A stretch of 64,000 nucleotides of DNA from contig CAMGYJ010000004.1 of NCBI GenBank assembly GCA_946122785.1, forward strand, positions 62,752,679 to 62,816,678, given 5' to 3'. Position 1 is the stretch's first letter. Each line of letters opens with the position of its first letter. A program made the position numbers and the translations under genes. Below are positions 37,430 to 50,634 of the stretch, one piece after another. Below the pieces are notes generated by a model. That model had not been told where the DNA came from, searched no databases, and saw nothing but the letters and a program-made list of their open reading frames with translations. This DNA is from Linum tenue (Eukaryota; Streptophyta; Magnoliopsida; Malpighiales; Linaceae).

Positions 37430-37988
37430 AAAATAATTAGAAGAAGATAAAAAAAAAACGTGCAATTGGGGAAGCCACACATTTGGTCATTTGATGTGAT
37501 CCCATGTTTCCAATACAATGAAATCCTTGACACCTCGTGACTTCCAAGCTTTCATACCTCACGAGATTTTGGTCCAACTTGAGCATATGAGTGGTGAAGA
37601 AAGAGTCATTCCAAAAGTCCAAACCCTCCAACTATATTGTTGTTTGGGTTTCTAGGAAAAAGGTTTGTGGTCTATGTGTGGTCAAAATTGCATAAAGGTG
37701 GACTTGGGAATCAAAATGGGCCATTTATTTTGTTGGATATATTCTCCAAGTCAAGGTGCCATGGAGATAGATTTAGAAATACATGGACGAATTTATGTAG
37801 AAGTGTTTTGATAACGTTCAAGTGTAAAAGAGTGATTTTGACTATATTAATTAGGAAAAACATGATTCTATATAGAAGCATTGATTATCTGGAAGTGTAA
37901 AAGTGTAAGTTTTTAAAGTTTAAATTGCAATTTTCACTACATTACTATGAACTAATTTAATTGATTAGGATGTCGTTTAGCATGTACA

Positions 37989-38346
37989 TGTGAGAACCTC
38001 GCTTCTAGGGCTTCTCGATACTGATCTTCGGCACTCGTGATAATTAGGGATTTAGGGTTTGAGAGAAAGAATTAGGGATTTAGATGAGGAAGAATAGAAT
38101 TGGGAATCGGCCGAGGCCTTGGATTAGGAGAGAATAGAAATTAGGAGTTGAGAGGATAACTAGGATTTAGGAGATTCTTCTTAATATTCTTATTGACTGA
38201 TTATGACGTAAACCCAAAGTACATATATATAGGAAATACTGGAAACCCTAATAATAATCCTAATACGGTTAAATCTCTACTAACCATAATTATAATTATT
38301 CTCCCTGATATAACAATAGAAACTCTAAATAAATGTGTTTCTGACA
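37989..38346 (-). mobile_element. Solo LTR with 5-bp target duplication
   Basis: Read on the minus strand the 358-bp unit begins TGTCAGAAACACATTT and ends GAGGTTCTCACA, thus TG...CA. It is flanked by GTACA at 37984-37988 and 38347-38351. The minus strand carries a TATATATATG box and a T-rich stretch as LTR promoters do. No retroelement coding sequence is next to it, so it is best read as a solo LTR from recombination. It is unrelated to the copia LTR copies in this window. Confidence 0.75.
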
Positions 38347-39288
38347 GTACATGTGTCGCGAGATATGTAAATCTCAATGGCCTATGTATTATGGAGGTTA
38401 AATTATATGAATTCGCATAATATTATAATTTAATAATGTTTGACTTGTAAAAATCATAACAAAGTATTTGGATTTACCAAATTTTATTGGATTATATAGC
38501 CATGCTACCACGGATCGTGACATTATATAATCTTCCAATAACTTGAGTTTCGTATCAAAATTTAAAAAACAACAAACAATATGAAATAACAATAGAATAA
38601 TTAATGAAAAATAAAACACATTGGTTGTAGTATATAATTTCTCTTGCAACCCGATTAGATTGGATATAGAATGACATGCATATTAGGAATAGAAGCTTCT
38701 TTTCATTGTATGTGTGGCATTATTTCATGAGGCAACGAGGTCAAATGTAGACAATAGATCAACATTCAAACTACATAGAAAGATTCATAAAAAGAAGTTT
38801 CTTAAATCCTAACTTAATATATTTATGAAATTGATAAAAGAAATTCCCGGCAATTGGGTGAAAATGAAATTGATAATTTTGTTTTAGTGTAAGTGGACCA
38901 TTTGTGAGGCAGCACGGCTGGGGTAGTTTTTTCCTCTATCATGGGCCTCGTTTTGCACTCCCAAACTAGATACAAGAAAAAAAAGCCCATAGCGAGAGCA
39001 ATGATAGGCCCAGTAAAACTTTGTCTCTTGAATGAGCTTATTATCCGGATTCTTATTGGTACAAACTTGAAGCTCAATCATTTATTGCGCAATTACATAC
39101 ATATGTTAACCCTTCCACTTGACTTAATTACCGCTCCATTATCATAACCTCCTCTTCTTCAATATATGATATATTGATATATCTCTCAATATATGATATA
39201 TCTCTAAATATTTAAGTTATGATGATCGACTTTTAAAAAATTAAAAAATTAATCGAGTTACAAAGTAAACGAAAATGATGAATAATAT

Positions 39289-39948
39289 TAGGGTTGGAAA
39301 ACGATGCGGTCTAGTCATATATACGGTCTATGATTCAGATTAAAAGACTGGAGTATAGACCATATATCAGATCACGTACTATACGATCCAGACCAGACCA
39401 CACCTGTGGGGTCTGCTCCGGTCCAAATAGACCACAATGAACAAAAAAAAAAATAATTTGTTTAGCCAACCACACCAAAAAGTGAATCAATAATATAGAA
39501 AAATGGGTTTTTTTGCATTAAATCATAAATTCCAACATGCATGAATAATTTTTACACCCTAAATCTTGGTAAACAACAAAAGTAGAAAGTCAAAGCATCC
39601 CAACTTGCACCATAACGTCATTAACATTAACATAATGTCATACTGAGACATGATCGTTTCTACTCTTTGGTGAAATGTGGCTGTGAATGAAACTTGGGTC
39701 TCGTTGGGGAACTCGAGAGAGTGGCCGAGTGAGCTGGTAACACGTATTGGGAAGTCGACTAGGTCCATGGTTTAGTTCGATAAACCACGATCTAGACCAG
39801 ACCAGACCAGATTAGGCCAAAGAGATCAAGACATCATATAATATAAACCATGTACTTGACCAAACCATTCTTAACGGTCTACGATCCCGACCAAACCGTG
39901 CGATCCGATTTGATCCATAGTTTTTCAAAATCTATTTTCCCAGCCCTA
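39289..39948. mobile_element. Probable hAT-like MITE without clear target duplication
   Basis: The ends are TAGGGTTGGAAAA and, inverted, TAGGGCTGGGAAAA. Both halves carry GGTCTA / TAGACC and GACCAGACC words, typical of self-complementary MITEs. The 8-bp flanks (AATAATAT and CCATATAT) do not match well, so the insertion is old or the boundaries are slightly different. Confidence 0.5.
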
Positions 39949-40414
39949 CCATATATCTAAAATCCAAATATATTGATAGGAAGAAATCATCCAGACCATT
40001 ATACCAAATTATTGGAGTTTTTTTTTGTTTAAAGTATAAGTTGCTTTCTAAAACTTTAATTATAACGAATTGTTTGTTATTAAGTCATCTAGACCTATTT
40101 GATGATGGGTCTAATAAAGAATATCTAGAAAAGACGTAAAAAACAAAGAGCGAAAGTCGACCTGACTTCTCCCGCCGTCCAATCGAGAAAGAAACGGCCA
40201 GAATTAAAAAGAAAAGAAAGTGAACGCCGGCGAGAAGAAACGCCGCCGGGTATAGAGGGAGAGACAAAACACCGCCGTCCTCCGCCGTCCCACAAAATCT
40301 CCCAAAACATCTGGAAGAAGAATCTCTCTCTGTGTCATCCCATTTCCTCACCAACAAACCCTAGAAACTCCAAAAACAAACAAAATTCCCAATTCCTTGC
40401 TCCCCTTCCCTCCC

Positions 40415-40415
<1 letters not shown>

Positions 40416-40455
<40 letters not shown>
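40416..40455 (+). repeat. TC microsatellite in MED16 leader
   Basis: About twenty TC units lie roughly 190 bp before the MED16 start codon, within a C/T-rich leader. Pyrimidine runs near transcription starts are common in plant promoters, so it may be part of the core promoter or the leader. Confidence 0.7.
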
Positions 40456-40457
<2 letters not shown>

Positions 40458-40642
40458 GTAATCGCACTCTCGAACGCCCGCCAGCCCACACTAACCCCAC
40501 TCACTCTCTCTCTACAGTTCAACCTGTCGCCTTCACTCGCGACTTTCGCCTCCCCGCTGTGCCTTTAGTCTACTTTTCCCGGCTTTCTTTTTCTCCCTTT
40601 GTCTCATATATATAAAGTTCCAGGGTTCGGTCAATTGTCGAA

Positions 40643-43600
40643 ATGAGCAATCAATCACAGCCACAGCATCAGGTGGAGGTGGAAGTGGAGCAGGAAAAGG
40701 AGGAGGAGGAGGAGGAAGCTGGTATTAGCAAGGAACCGGACGAGGAAGGAGTCGCTCAGGCTTTGGAAGTAGCGGCTAAGACGGCGGCTGCTGCGGTGGC
40801 GGCGGTGTCGGAGAAGGGTGAGGCGGAGGCGGAGGCGGGAAGTAGCGAGGAAGAGAGCATGGAGAAGCCCGACGATCCGATGGAGGAGGATTCGGTTGGT
40901 CCGGCTACTGTGTTCTGCATCAGGCTTAAACAGCCGCGGTCCAATTTGATGCATAAGATGAGCGTGCCTGAGCTTTGCCGCAATTTTAGGTATAATTGAT
41001 TTGCTGTTGATGATATTCTTTTGGAGAAATTTGGCAAAGGAAGTGCATCTCTTTGAGATCAACTCTGGCATGGTAGGGGTTGTTTAATGATGGAGGTCTA
41101 GCTTCTTGCTTTGCTCAAAGTCTGTTTGTTTGTTTGTTTACTGTGATGTATTGAACACATTTTTTTGCTGAAGACTTTGATGATTGATTTAGTGAACTGT
41201 AACTTGGTGGGGGATAAGAAGATTAAGGGTGGATAAGATGAACGCCCTCTGTTGTTGAAGGTTTTGATGGCTGATGTAGTTAAGTATAGCTTAGGGAGTA
41301 AGAAGAATGCTAGCGTCTTGATAGGATGAATTTGTGTTGATGAGAGTAGGTATGGCCCTTCAGTTTTGAATGAATTTGCTGGCGCTTCTTTGGTGGAGTC
41401 AAAAGGAGTTTAGATCGGAAGCTAAATGGTATCGGTTTGGGATAAAGTTCTTAGCAATGCTATCTATTCCTTCAACTGCGTTTTGCATTTCGAACCTAAT
41501 GTTTTTTCCTTGTTGCTCATTTCTTTTTCAGTGCTGTGGCTTGGTGTGGGAAGTTGAATGCTATAGCATGTGCGTCAGAAACTTGTGCAAGAATTCCAAG
41601 GTCAGTTCGCTGCTTATTTTCTACACCAAATAATGTTTTTTTTTACCCAGCAATGCTGCTGTTAGTGTTCTCATTGACTTGGAGTTTTTCCCCCTCCTGA
41701 CTACGTTCCTGAGGTAGAGGGACAATGTGAAACTACTCTGTTAAGTGTAGTTTCGGCATTGTTAATGTAGCAATTTGCACTTGGTTTCATGAATAACTTA
41801 CACATGGTTGAGTAGTAACCTAACTCCTTGTACATAATCTTTGGCGTTGAAGTTCCTTCTGTATTCTTCTGTTTCACTAGCCTTACATTGTAATTGTTTC
41901 AGCTCAACTATTTGTTTCCAATTACGAGAACCATTAGTCTTGGTTTATTCATCAGTAATTCTTGGCTCTTGTTACTCCTGGATGTTTGGTAATAGATGAG
42001 ACACACTATGATTTTGATCTTGTTCAGTTTCTTGATCTTGTTGGAGTATACTCAAAATGGATGAACTTATTCCCCTCTGGTCTGCTCTCTGTACTAGTAT
42101 GTAAAATTGAATTCAATTGAAAATCTATTTCCAATTGAGTCTCAAGTCTCCTAATGCACATTCCTTTTTGGCTCTTGATACTGAAAAGCTTATTTCTCGT
42201 ACAATTGTTCTTCTGTTTTCGTACTTACTTAAATCCTTCTTACTCATTGTTTTTTGTTGATTTAGTTCCACTGCAAATCCTCCATTTTGGATCCCCATAC
42301 ACATTGTCATCCCGGAGCGACCAACCGAGTGTGCCGTTTTTAACGTAATAGCAGGTATTAGATTGAGTTGTGACCCTCCCTCAGTTAATTGATTGATTTG
42401 GATATGTTCATGTTATGTTGTGTGTATCTCGATAGCTGAATGAGCTGTCTTTATTAATTAGTATCCTCGTCATCCCTGCTAATCATTTATGGACATTAAC
42501 TCAACGCCCAATTGATACGTTCATTGATAACCATATATCAGGAATTCCTTTTTCAATTCCATTCCATTTGATTTTTACTTTCTTTTTTTTTTGGTAATGG
42601 CGACAACTCTTCATTTTTTGGCTGGTTCTCATTTTCCAAATGGCAGTAACACATTGGAGTCCTTTGCAGATTCACCTCGTGATTCTGTTCAGTTTATTGA
42701 ATGGTCTCCTGCTTCCTGCCCTCGTGCCTTACTAATAGCTAATTTCCATGGGAGAATAACAATATGGACTCAACCATCTCAAGTAAGTTTGCGGTCTCTT
42801 TATTCTGTATACGTTGTTTTACTGGACATACACTCCTTATATTTACATCACTTTAACCATACTGTGAACTGTGAAGTACTTCTGGCTAGTAGGATCTTTG
42901 AATTCTTAGAAGCTATCCTCCTCATCTTTCTTATGTAGGGCCCAGCTAACTTAGTACGTGATGCCAGTTGCTGGCAGCGCGAGCATGAATGGAGGCAAGA
43001 TATTGCAGTTGTTACAAAGTGGTTATCCGGCGCTTCTCCGGTATGTTGCTCTGCGCTTTATGTACCTTGTTCAGTTGCTGTCTAGTGTTTTTTCTCTCTG
43101 CATTCAATTCTGTTTCAGCACCTGAGTTTAACTACACCTCTGCTTTCTGCCACCAATTTGATTCATATGAAAAATTATTTGCTCTTGATGCCGTCCTGGG
43201 ACCATAATTTAATAGTGGAATATCATATTTAGATATTTGTGCCTGTAGTAATACTAAACTGCCATATGGTTATTGCTTAACTTGTTTCGAATTAATCAGT
43301 ATAGGTGGCTTTCTTCGAAATCCAGTGCTACCCATCCGAAGTCAACTTTTGAGGAAAAATTCCTATCCCAGCAGTCTCAGACTTCAGGTGGTATTATCTT
43401 AGTTCCCCTTACCTACGTATTTCTTCATAACCTTGCCAAGTAATGCAGTTGCCCATTAGTATCCAGTTTTATTGAGTGAGTTGCCAAGTGTAAAAAAAAT
43501 AAAAAAGAGTTGTGTAGTTCTGTCGTAGTCATCACTGAATTATAAAGCAAATGAATGACAGTTTTATTAACAGATCTGCTTTTATGGTGTTATTGCAGCT

Positions 43601-46374
43601 CGATGGCCCAATTTCCCTTGTGTCTGTTCTGTTTTCTCATCTGGTTCAGTACAACTTCATTGGTCCCAGTGGCCTCCTAGTCAAAGTAATGCATCACCAA
43701 AGTGGTTTTGCACTAGCAAAGGACTCTTAGGGGCTGGACCGAGTGGGATCATGGCTGCTGATGCCATCATAACGGATAGTGGTGCAATGCACGTTGCTGG
43801 GGTTCCAATTGTCAACCCTTCTACCGTTGTAGTGTGGGAGGTTACTCTTGGCCTTGGAACTGGACTTCAAGCAACTCCAAAGATGAGCGCTAATTGTGGA
43901 GTCCCTCCTTCATTGAATCCTCCTAATTGGGCTGGTTTTGCTCCTTTGGCTGCATACTTGTTTAGTTGGCAAGAATATCTAATATCGGAAGCAAAGCAGG
44001 GGAAGAAACATACAGATAAAGATTTATGTGAAGCTGTAGCACTTCACTGTTCTCCTGTCTCAAACTTTTCTGCATATGTAAGTCCTGATGCTGCAGCTCA
44101 ATCTGCAACAACTACCACCTGGGGATCGGGAGTCACTGCTGTTGCTTTTGATCCAACTCGCGGCGGCTCTGTGATTGCGGTCGTGATTGTTGAAGGTACT
44201 TTGACATCATAATGACTTTGCACTTAGAAAATGGTGCTCATGTTTTTGCCTTTACTATGTGTTTTTTAACATCTGACGTTGATTCTGTACCATGGCATGT
44301 TTTCCATGCGTGTCATTTTCATCTAATGGTTGTTTCATACACACAGGCCAGTACATGTCCCCGTATGATCCAGATGAGGGCCCTTCTATAACAGGATGGA
44401 GGGTGCAGCGGTGGGAATCATCTCTTCAGCCTGTTGTTCTTCATCAAATATTTGGAAATCCTACGTCCAGTTTTAGTGGGCAGGCACCAATGCAAACTGT
44501 ATGGGTGTCCAAAGTGGACACCAGCATACCTCCGACTAATGATTTTCGAAATCACCAAGAAGCCGTGGCAGTACCAAATTTTGATGCCAAGAAAACATCT
44601 GATATATGTGTTGAGAATTCTAAAAGAGTGATCTTTGATCCGTTTGATCTGCCAAGTGATGTTAGAACTCTTGGTAGAATTGTATATTCTGCTCATGGGG
44701 GTGAAATAGCTGTGGCCTTCTTGCGTGGTGGAGTGCACATATTTTCTGGTCCGAACTTTGCTCCTGTAGATAACTACCAGATCAATGTTGGATCAGCAGT
44801 CGCCGCACCTGCGTTTTCTTCTACCAGTTGCTGCTCAGCTTCAGTTTGGCATGACACTAGTAAGGATTGCACAATACTAAAGATCATTCGGGTTCTACCT
44901 CCTGCTGTCCCAAGTAGTCAAATAAAGGTTAACTCGGCAACTTGGGAACGTGCAATTGCAGAAAGGTAATAAAATGAATGCAATTTTGTGGTTTTAAGCT
45001 CCTCTTATCTATGAATTTTCTGCACATCACCTAATCTTTGAAAAACACATGCTGGTTCTGTTTTTGTCAGAGCAGGTTTTGGTGGAGCCTTTTGGTTGGA
45101 GTTGATTGGTGGGATGCTGTTGGATGTACACAGAGTGCTGCCGAGGATGGTATAGGTAAGATATTTGGGTTTTCAGCAGTTCTGACTGATAACATGTAAT
45201 TATTTTTTGCGTAGCTGGACAATTCTTTTTTGAGTGCATAAAAATCTGATCATACAGTACATTCTGTACTTATCTTTTGTTAGTAATGAAGTTTTTGGTT
45301 TGGTTCCAGTATCGCTCAACAGTGTCATTGCTGTTTTGGATGGGGATTTTCACTCTCTTCCCTCTGTTCAGCACAGGCAACAGTATGGGCCGGTATGTTT
45401 CTCTTGACTTTGTTTCTTTCAAACAGTCAATGTTATTTTCCCTAGTAGACTGCTATAGTGAGAATATTAGTCCTTTGGAGTTTCTTTCAGAGTCACATGT
45501 TTCCTTTGATCATTGGCACCACAAGCATGTTGCTTTATTTGTTTTACCATCTGTTATTGTTTAGTTGCAATTCTGGGGATGTCAGCAGCAAAATTTTACT
45601 AACTATGCCAATGAACGCTATTGATCATTACATACATATTCATGCATTTTCAATTTGCTTTCTCTTTTACTTGTATGTAGTTTTGGATAATCAACGATGA
45701 TGACTACTAGTGTTTTCTAAACTGCATGTTTGGTACATAAGATGTAGTTAATTTGTACTTCTTCCATTTGTATACATTTCTTGCAGAGCCTTGACAGGAT
45801 AAAATGTAGGCTATTAGAAGGTACAAATGCTCAGGAAGTTAGGGCCATGGTTCTTGATATGCAAGCTAGATTGCTGCTTGATATGCTCGGCAAAGGCATT
45901 GAATCAGCCTTGATAAATCCTTCTGCGCTAGTATCTGAACCATGGCAGGCATCTGGTGAGACATTATCTGGTATTGATCCCGAAGCCATGGCTGTTGATC
46001 CAAACCTTGTTCCAAGCATACAGGTTAGTTGAAGCCCTGCCCTGACATTTCTACCAGTTCTGATTTCTTTGTATTGGTAAAATCTTGAACAAAGCCCCCA
46101 ACACATGGTGTGCTTGTGAACAACTGATCATCATTGTCTGAAGCACACAAGGACAACATGTTTAATGTGTCTTGCTTCCATTAACCTTATTGTAGTCAGT
46201 CATGTCATTGAATATGTGTCTTACTTCCATCAAGCTTAGCCCAAGAAGGTTTTCTACAATGGGAAATGCTTTATTGATTTTAGCTCGAAGTCTTTCATCA
46301 TTTACTGTTGTTTGCCTTGGTCCTTTAAGTAGATTTCAATGTAAATGCCCCCCTTCTCTGTCTCTGTCTCTGTC

Positions 46375-46435
<61 letters not shown>

Positions 46436-46460
46436 GTCTCTGTCTCTCTCTCTGTCTCTC

Positions 46461-46541
<81 letters not shown>

Positions 46542-49490
46542 TTTTGGGAACTGACATCATACCTTGATGCAGGCATATGTGGACGCAATTCTTGATTTAG
46601 CATCGCATTTCATCACTCGTTTGCGGCGTTATGCAAGTTTCTGTCGCACATTAGCTACCCATGCTGTTACTGCAGGCACAGGCAGCAATCGCAATATGGT
46701 AACTAGTCCTACTCCAAGTTCTGCATCCCAGGGAACAACTCAGGGTTAGTGTACACTCCAAACCACATTTTATTATGAAAATTGGTGGTTAAACTGTTAA
46801 ACTGACTGTACATTCATGCGCTGAGAAGCCACATGCTTAGAGATGTGAACACCTAACCAAAAAAAGAATTGCTGCATGAATGAATTTTCTGTACACGTCT
46901 CAGCAAATCATCTGAAACTTTGTCTGTCTATTTATAAGATTGTACAATGCTACGGTTCTTTATAGCTGTTTTTCCTTGTTCTTTTTCATTGGAAGGGGTT
47001 TTCCCTTATTTGCATCTGTTGATAAAATGGGGATATTCCAATAGTTGAAAGTATGCAGCCTGTGTACAGTGCTTATATTCTTCAAGTTGCTGTGTACAGT
47101 GCTTATATTCTAATAGTTCAAAATATTTTCCAGGTGGTCAAACTGGCACAACAAATTCAAATGGAAGCACTCAGGTGCAGGCCTGGGTGCAAGGTGCTAT
47201 TGCTAAGATTAGTAGCACAACAGATGGTGTGCCTGCTTCGACTCCAAACCCTATCAGTGGTCCAGCTCCTTTTATGCCCATAAGCATTAACACTGGGACA
47301 TTCCCTGGAACACCAGCTGTTCGGCTAATTGGAGACTGTCATTTTGTTCATAGATTATGCCAGCTTCTGCTCTTCTGTTTCTTCTTTCGCCGAACACAGC
47401 TTCCTCGCTTTATTGGGGTATCACAGAGAAGTAATGATTCCAGTACGCAAAAACCTCAGCCGCCTGGTGTCCCAGCTGGCAAGGTTGAGGACACCAATTC
47501 TGCTTCCTCAAAACCAGTAGCGACTGCTATGGTTAGATCAGACGAAGGTCCAGCAGCAGCTCGAAGTGGTCAGCTCATGCCTGGAGCCAAAGGAGTTGAA
47601 GATGGACCTGCTGGTCGCTCAAGACTAGGCTGTGGCAATGCTGGTCAGGGGTACACCTTTGAAGAGGTATGCTGGGAGCTAGCTTTCGATATTATTATAT
47701 TCTTTTTCACTAGTGGCGTACTTGTCATTTATGATTAAATCCACCTGTTCAAATATTTTCTTTAGGGGTGGTTAACTGAACTGAAAGTCTTAAGGAATCA
47801 TTATTCCTAACTGTAACTGAACCTTTACATTAAGGGTTAACTAAAACCACTAGCCAATGAGTCAAAATGGTAATCCTGACGGTTAACAAGAAAACAAGGA
47901 TTAGACAATTCTTACATCAATTAAAGCTATACCAACCTTCTATCAACTCAAACAACAATAGCATGTACAACTATACTCCTACGAACAATAGCCTGTACTG
48001 AACAAACAAAATTGCCTGGATTCCTGGCAGACCGGAATTAGTTGAATTCCCTCAGTTAGGGCTAGTCGAACCATTTCCAGGAATCATATATCCTACTTTA
48101 TAACTGCACCAGTGCTCTTTCCTGTACCACCGAATACCCGTTGGCAACTCAACCGAAAAATTGCAGTAATTTTCATGCACACAGAACTCTACACTGTCCT
48201 CCGAGTTTTGCTTTGCAAGTAAACTAGCCCGATATAATAAGGGGTGCATTCCTATGGTCTCTAGATCCATGGTTCTGTTTTATACGATTTGGTAAATTAA
48301 ACTTCGGTTGATTTTTTGTTAATTGTTGCTTGTAATTGAAAATCCAAGACCCATTTAAAGACCAGCTACCAGTTTGGTCTCTGGTTAACCGAAAACCAGA
48401 ACCGGTCCGCCACTTTTTTCGTTGCCGTGAATGATTGGAAATTTGGAATAATGAAATTCTTGTGTTTGTCTCAGGTTAAGGTTCTATTTCTCATTCTCAT
48501 GGATCTTTGTAGACGAACAGCAGCTCTAGCACATCCTTTGCCGGTCTCACAGGTGGGAAGTAACAACATCCAGGTGCGACTCCATTATATCGATGGCAAT
48601 TATACTGTCTTGCCGGAAGTTGTGGAAGCATCTCTTGGCCCACACATGCAGGTATTACCTAAGAAGTTTACAGTTAGGCATTTCACGTGATCAAATAATC
48701 TGTTATGTAGCGATTGAATTGGGCTTCTCTTTGCCTTTGTGCCCTTTCTTGTCTGTAGAATATGCCCAGGCCTAGAGGTGCTGATGCCGCTGGCCTCTTA
48801 TTACGTGAGTTGGAACTTCACCCACCTTCCGAAGAGTGGCACAGGCGTAATATGTTTGGTGGTCCATGGTCCGATCCAGAGGACTTGAATTCACCAGAGG
48901 AAACTCCCAAACTCGGCAGCTCTCCGGATTCATTATTAGATTGCAGCTCATTAGAGAATTGTGATGTGCACTACGGGGCTCACGGCCTGTGGCCTAAGAG
49001 GCGTAGATTGTCTGAGAGAGATGCTGCCTTTGGCTTGAACACATCAGTCGGCTTAGGAGCTTATCTTGGGATAATGGGATCACGAAGGGACGTGGTTACC
49101 GCTCTTTGGAAGACTGGTCTTGAAGGCGTTTGGTATAAGGTGATTCTTTTTTCCCCATTTTCCTTCTCCGCAAATTTCTCCTACACCCCTCTCCCATGAT
49201 GACTGCCCTGCTAGCAATTGGATACTTGGGTTGGGTGTCCATTTGTTTAAGCTTTTGCTACCTGTGTTCTTGTGTTTTTCTGCACCAGATGAAAGGCTAC
49301 TGTTTCTGATTAAACTCAATTCTGTGTTGTATTCTGATTGCAGTGCATACGATGTTTGAGACAGACTTCGGCCTTCACTTCACCGAGTGCCATGCACCCA
49401 GGTAATCCAAGTGATCGTGAGACGTGGTGGATCAGTCGTTGGGCGTATGGCTGTCCTATGTGCGGGGGTACATGGGTCCGAGTCGTGTAG
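40643..49490 (+). CDS. MED16: Mediator complex subunit 16 (MED16/SFR6)
   Basis: Sixteen exons (40643-40989, 41532-41600, 42266-42354, 42670-42782, 42939-43040, 43300-43387, 43599-44195, 44347-44965, 45076-45155, 45310-45392, 45787-46023, 46573-46744, 47134-47666, 48475-48651, 48759-49139, 49344-49490) join in frame to about 1277 residues, matching the ~1280-residue plant MED16. This tail-module subunit recruits RNA polymerase II for cold, iron, immune and clock genes. The first ~90 residues are acidic and low-complexity (Glu and Ala runs). The conserved part starts at PATVFCIRLKQP and KMSVPELCRNF and has WD40-like blades, then AERFWWSLLVGVDWWDAVG. The C-terminus has paired CxxC motifs (CIRC and CPMC) that may bind zinc. 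Intron 11 contains a large microsatellite and intron 13 is long, with repeat-like DNA. The call is very secure. Confidence 0.96.
46355..46538 (+). repeat. Compound TGTC/TC microsatellite in MED16 intron 11
   Basis: About 184 bp of TCTCTG, then TGTC, then TC units with few interruptions. It ends only ~35 bp before the acceptor of exon 12 (46573). The long open frames seen across it on both strands are artefacts of the repeat. Confidence 0.95.
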
Positions 49491-50634
49491 TTTGAGATTA
49501 TCTTTTGACCCGCATCCATTTACCGACGTTCTGGCTGTCTGTTCCATCAGAGGTACATGGGTAGTTTACATATAGTCAGCTTCTCTGAATGCAGCTGTGG
49601 AATCTAACCTATACTCTCCGGTCTTTGGATCTGTATATATGTTTAAGGCTTGTTTCATATACCTGTACTGGAAGAAGCCTGTAATAAATGCTCGCAGTCT
49701 TAAACGTCGGTCGATTTTCCAGTAGACTAGGGCCATACTTGAGCTGTATGATTTGTGATGTAACAACATAGATAGATCTTGTAGAAACTAAGATGGTATG
49801 ATAGATATTAGAAACAGACTCCATTAAGAGGTCGTATGGGCTTATCAGCTACACTGTCCCTGTTCCCTGAAAATGCATGATTTCTCCTGTAAAACTTGTT
49901 TCTCTTCTCATTTTTCGAAGAAAGGTACGTACTTGGACTATAATTGCAGAGTACTTTGTATTCTGGAAACTGTTGAAGTTGATGCTGTATGTGACCAGCC
50001 CTTTACGCAAAAACACTTTCGTGGACGAATATGTTACAGTTGCTACTGCAGATCCCATATCTAGAGTTGCAAAACGCGCAGGAACAGCTCAAATTGTTAT
50101 AAACGCGCTGCTACGGATCGGGAAATCGCTGGAATCGACAAAGCAAGAATATGAAAGCGAGAATCGAAAGACACAGACACACGATTTACGTGGTTCACTA
50201 AAACGATGTGTGTTAGCTAGTCGACGGGCGAGAGAGAGCCAGTTTCACTATATCGAGGAGATTACAGATTACAGAGAAATATGAGAAGTATTTATAGTAC
50301 TTCTCCATGTGGGTCTAAATTCAAGTCGTAGCGAGACTCCCGATTACCAGTCGTAGCGGCTGATAGTCCGATTCAAGTCATATCAACACAAATAATGAAA
50401 GCCAGGATCATCTTTCCCAAGTGAAAAATCATTCAATGGAACCATAGAACATATTTACATTGTACAGGGACGAAGCCCCTTTTCTCTATTCACCATGAAA
50501 GCATCACAAACCCAAGACTCGTTAACTAAAACAGCACATCATCAACAACAGACAAAAAGAACATATCAAAGAAACAACATTCGAAGTTAGATCTCAGATT
50601 CTAAACCAAAAGTCGCTAGGAAAGAAATGAAACT
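49491..50634. other. MED16 3' UTR, solo LTR and 3' flank of the next gene
   Basis: The MED16 3' UTR occupies roughly the first 350 bp. The solo LTR (50095-50388) follows. From about 50390 the sequence is probably the 3' UTR of the minus-strand aluminium-induced-type gene. No other gene is seen. Confidence 0.5.
50095..50388 (-). mobile_element. Solo copia-type LTR with CAAAT target duplication
   Basis: On the minus strand the 294-bp unit begins TGTTGATATGACTTG and ends GCGTTTATAACA. CAAAT flanks it on both sides (50090-50094 and 50389-50393). It belongs to the family of the LTRs at 17549-17914 and 37139-37429, sharing CTATAAATAC, AGTGAAACTGGC and the GTGAACCACGTAAATC block. The intact ends and exact 5-bp duplication show a complete solo LTR, the product of LTR-LTR recombination. 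Confidence 0.85.

Larger units (their letters stand above)
33086..40642. other. Transposon-rich spacer between kinase and MED16 genes
   Basis: No gene is recognised in 7.5 kb. The left 400 bp are the kinase leader/promoter. Then follow several inverted-repeat elements and LTR pieces listed separately (33985-34537, 34917-36052 with 35114-35825 inside, 36335-36887, 37139-37429, 37989-38346, 39289-39948). The stretches between them (for example 37430-37980 and 38350-39280) are AT-rich with no readable feature. From about 40120 the MED16 promoter and leader begin, including a TC microsatellite. Confidence 0.55.

Noticed and set aside
40605..40616. TATATATAAA as MED16 TATA box
   Set aside because: It lies only ~30 bp before the start codon, which would leave almost no leader; the C/T-rich stretch upstream is a better promoter/leader candidate.
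46202..46603. Ser/Leu/Val-rich and Arg/Glu/Asp-rich open frames of up to 121 codons on both strands
   Set aside because: They are translations of the TC/TGTC microsatellite in MED16 intron 11 and have no independent support.
47667..48474. MITE in MED16 intron 13 starting TAGGGGTGGTTAAC
   Set aside because: The long intron and GGTTAACC words suggest one, but no convincing matching right end or 8-bp duplication was found.
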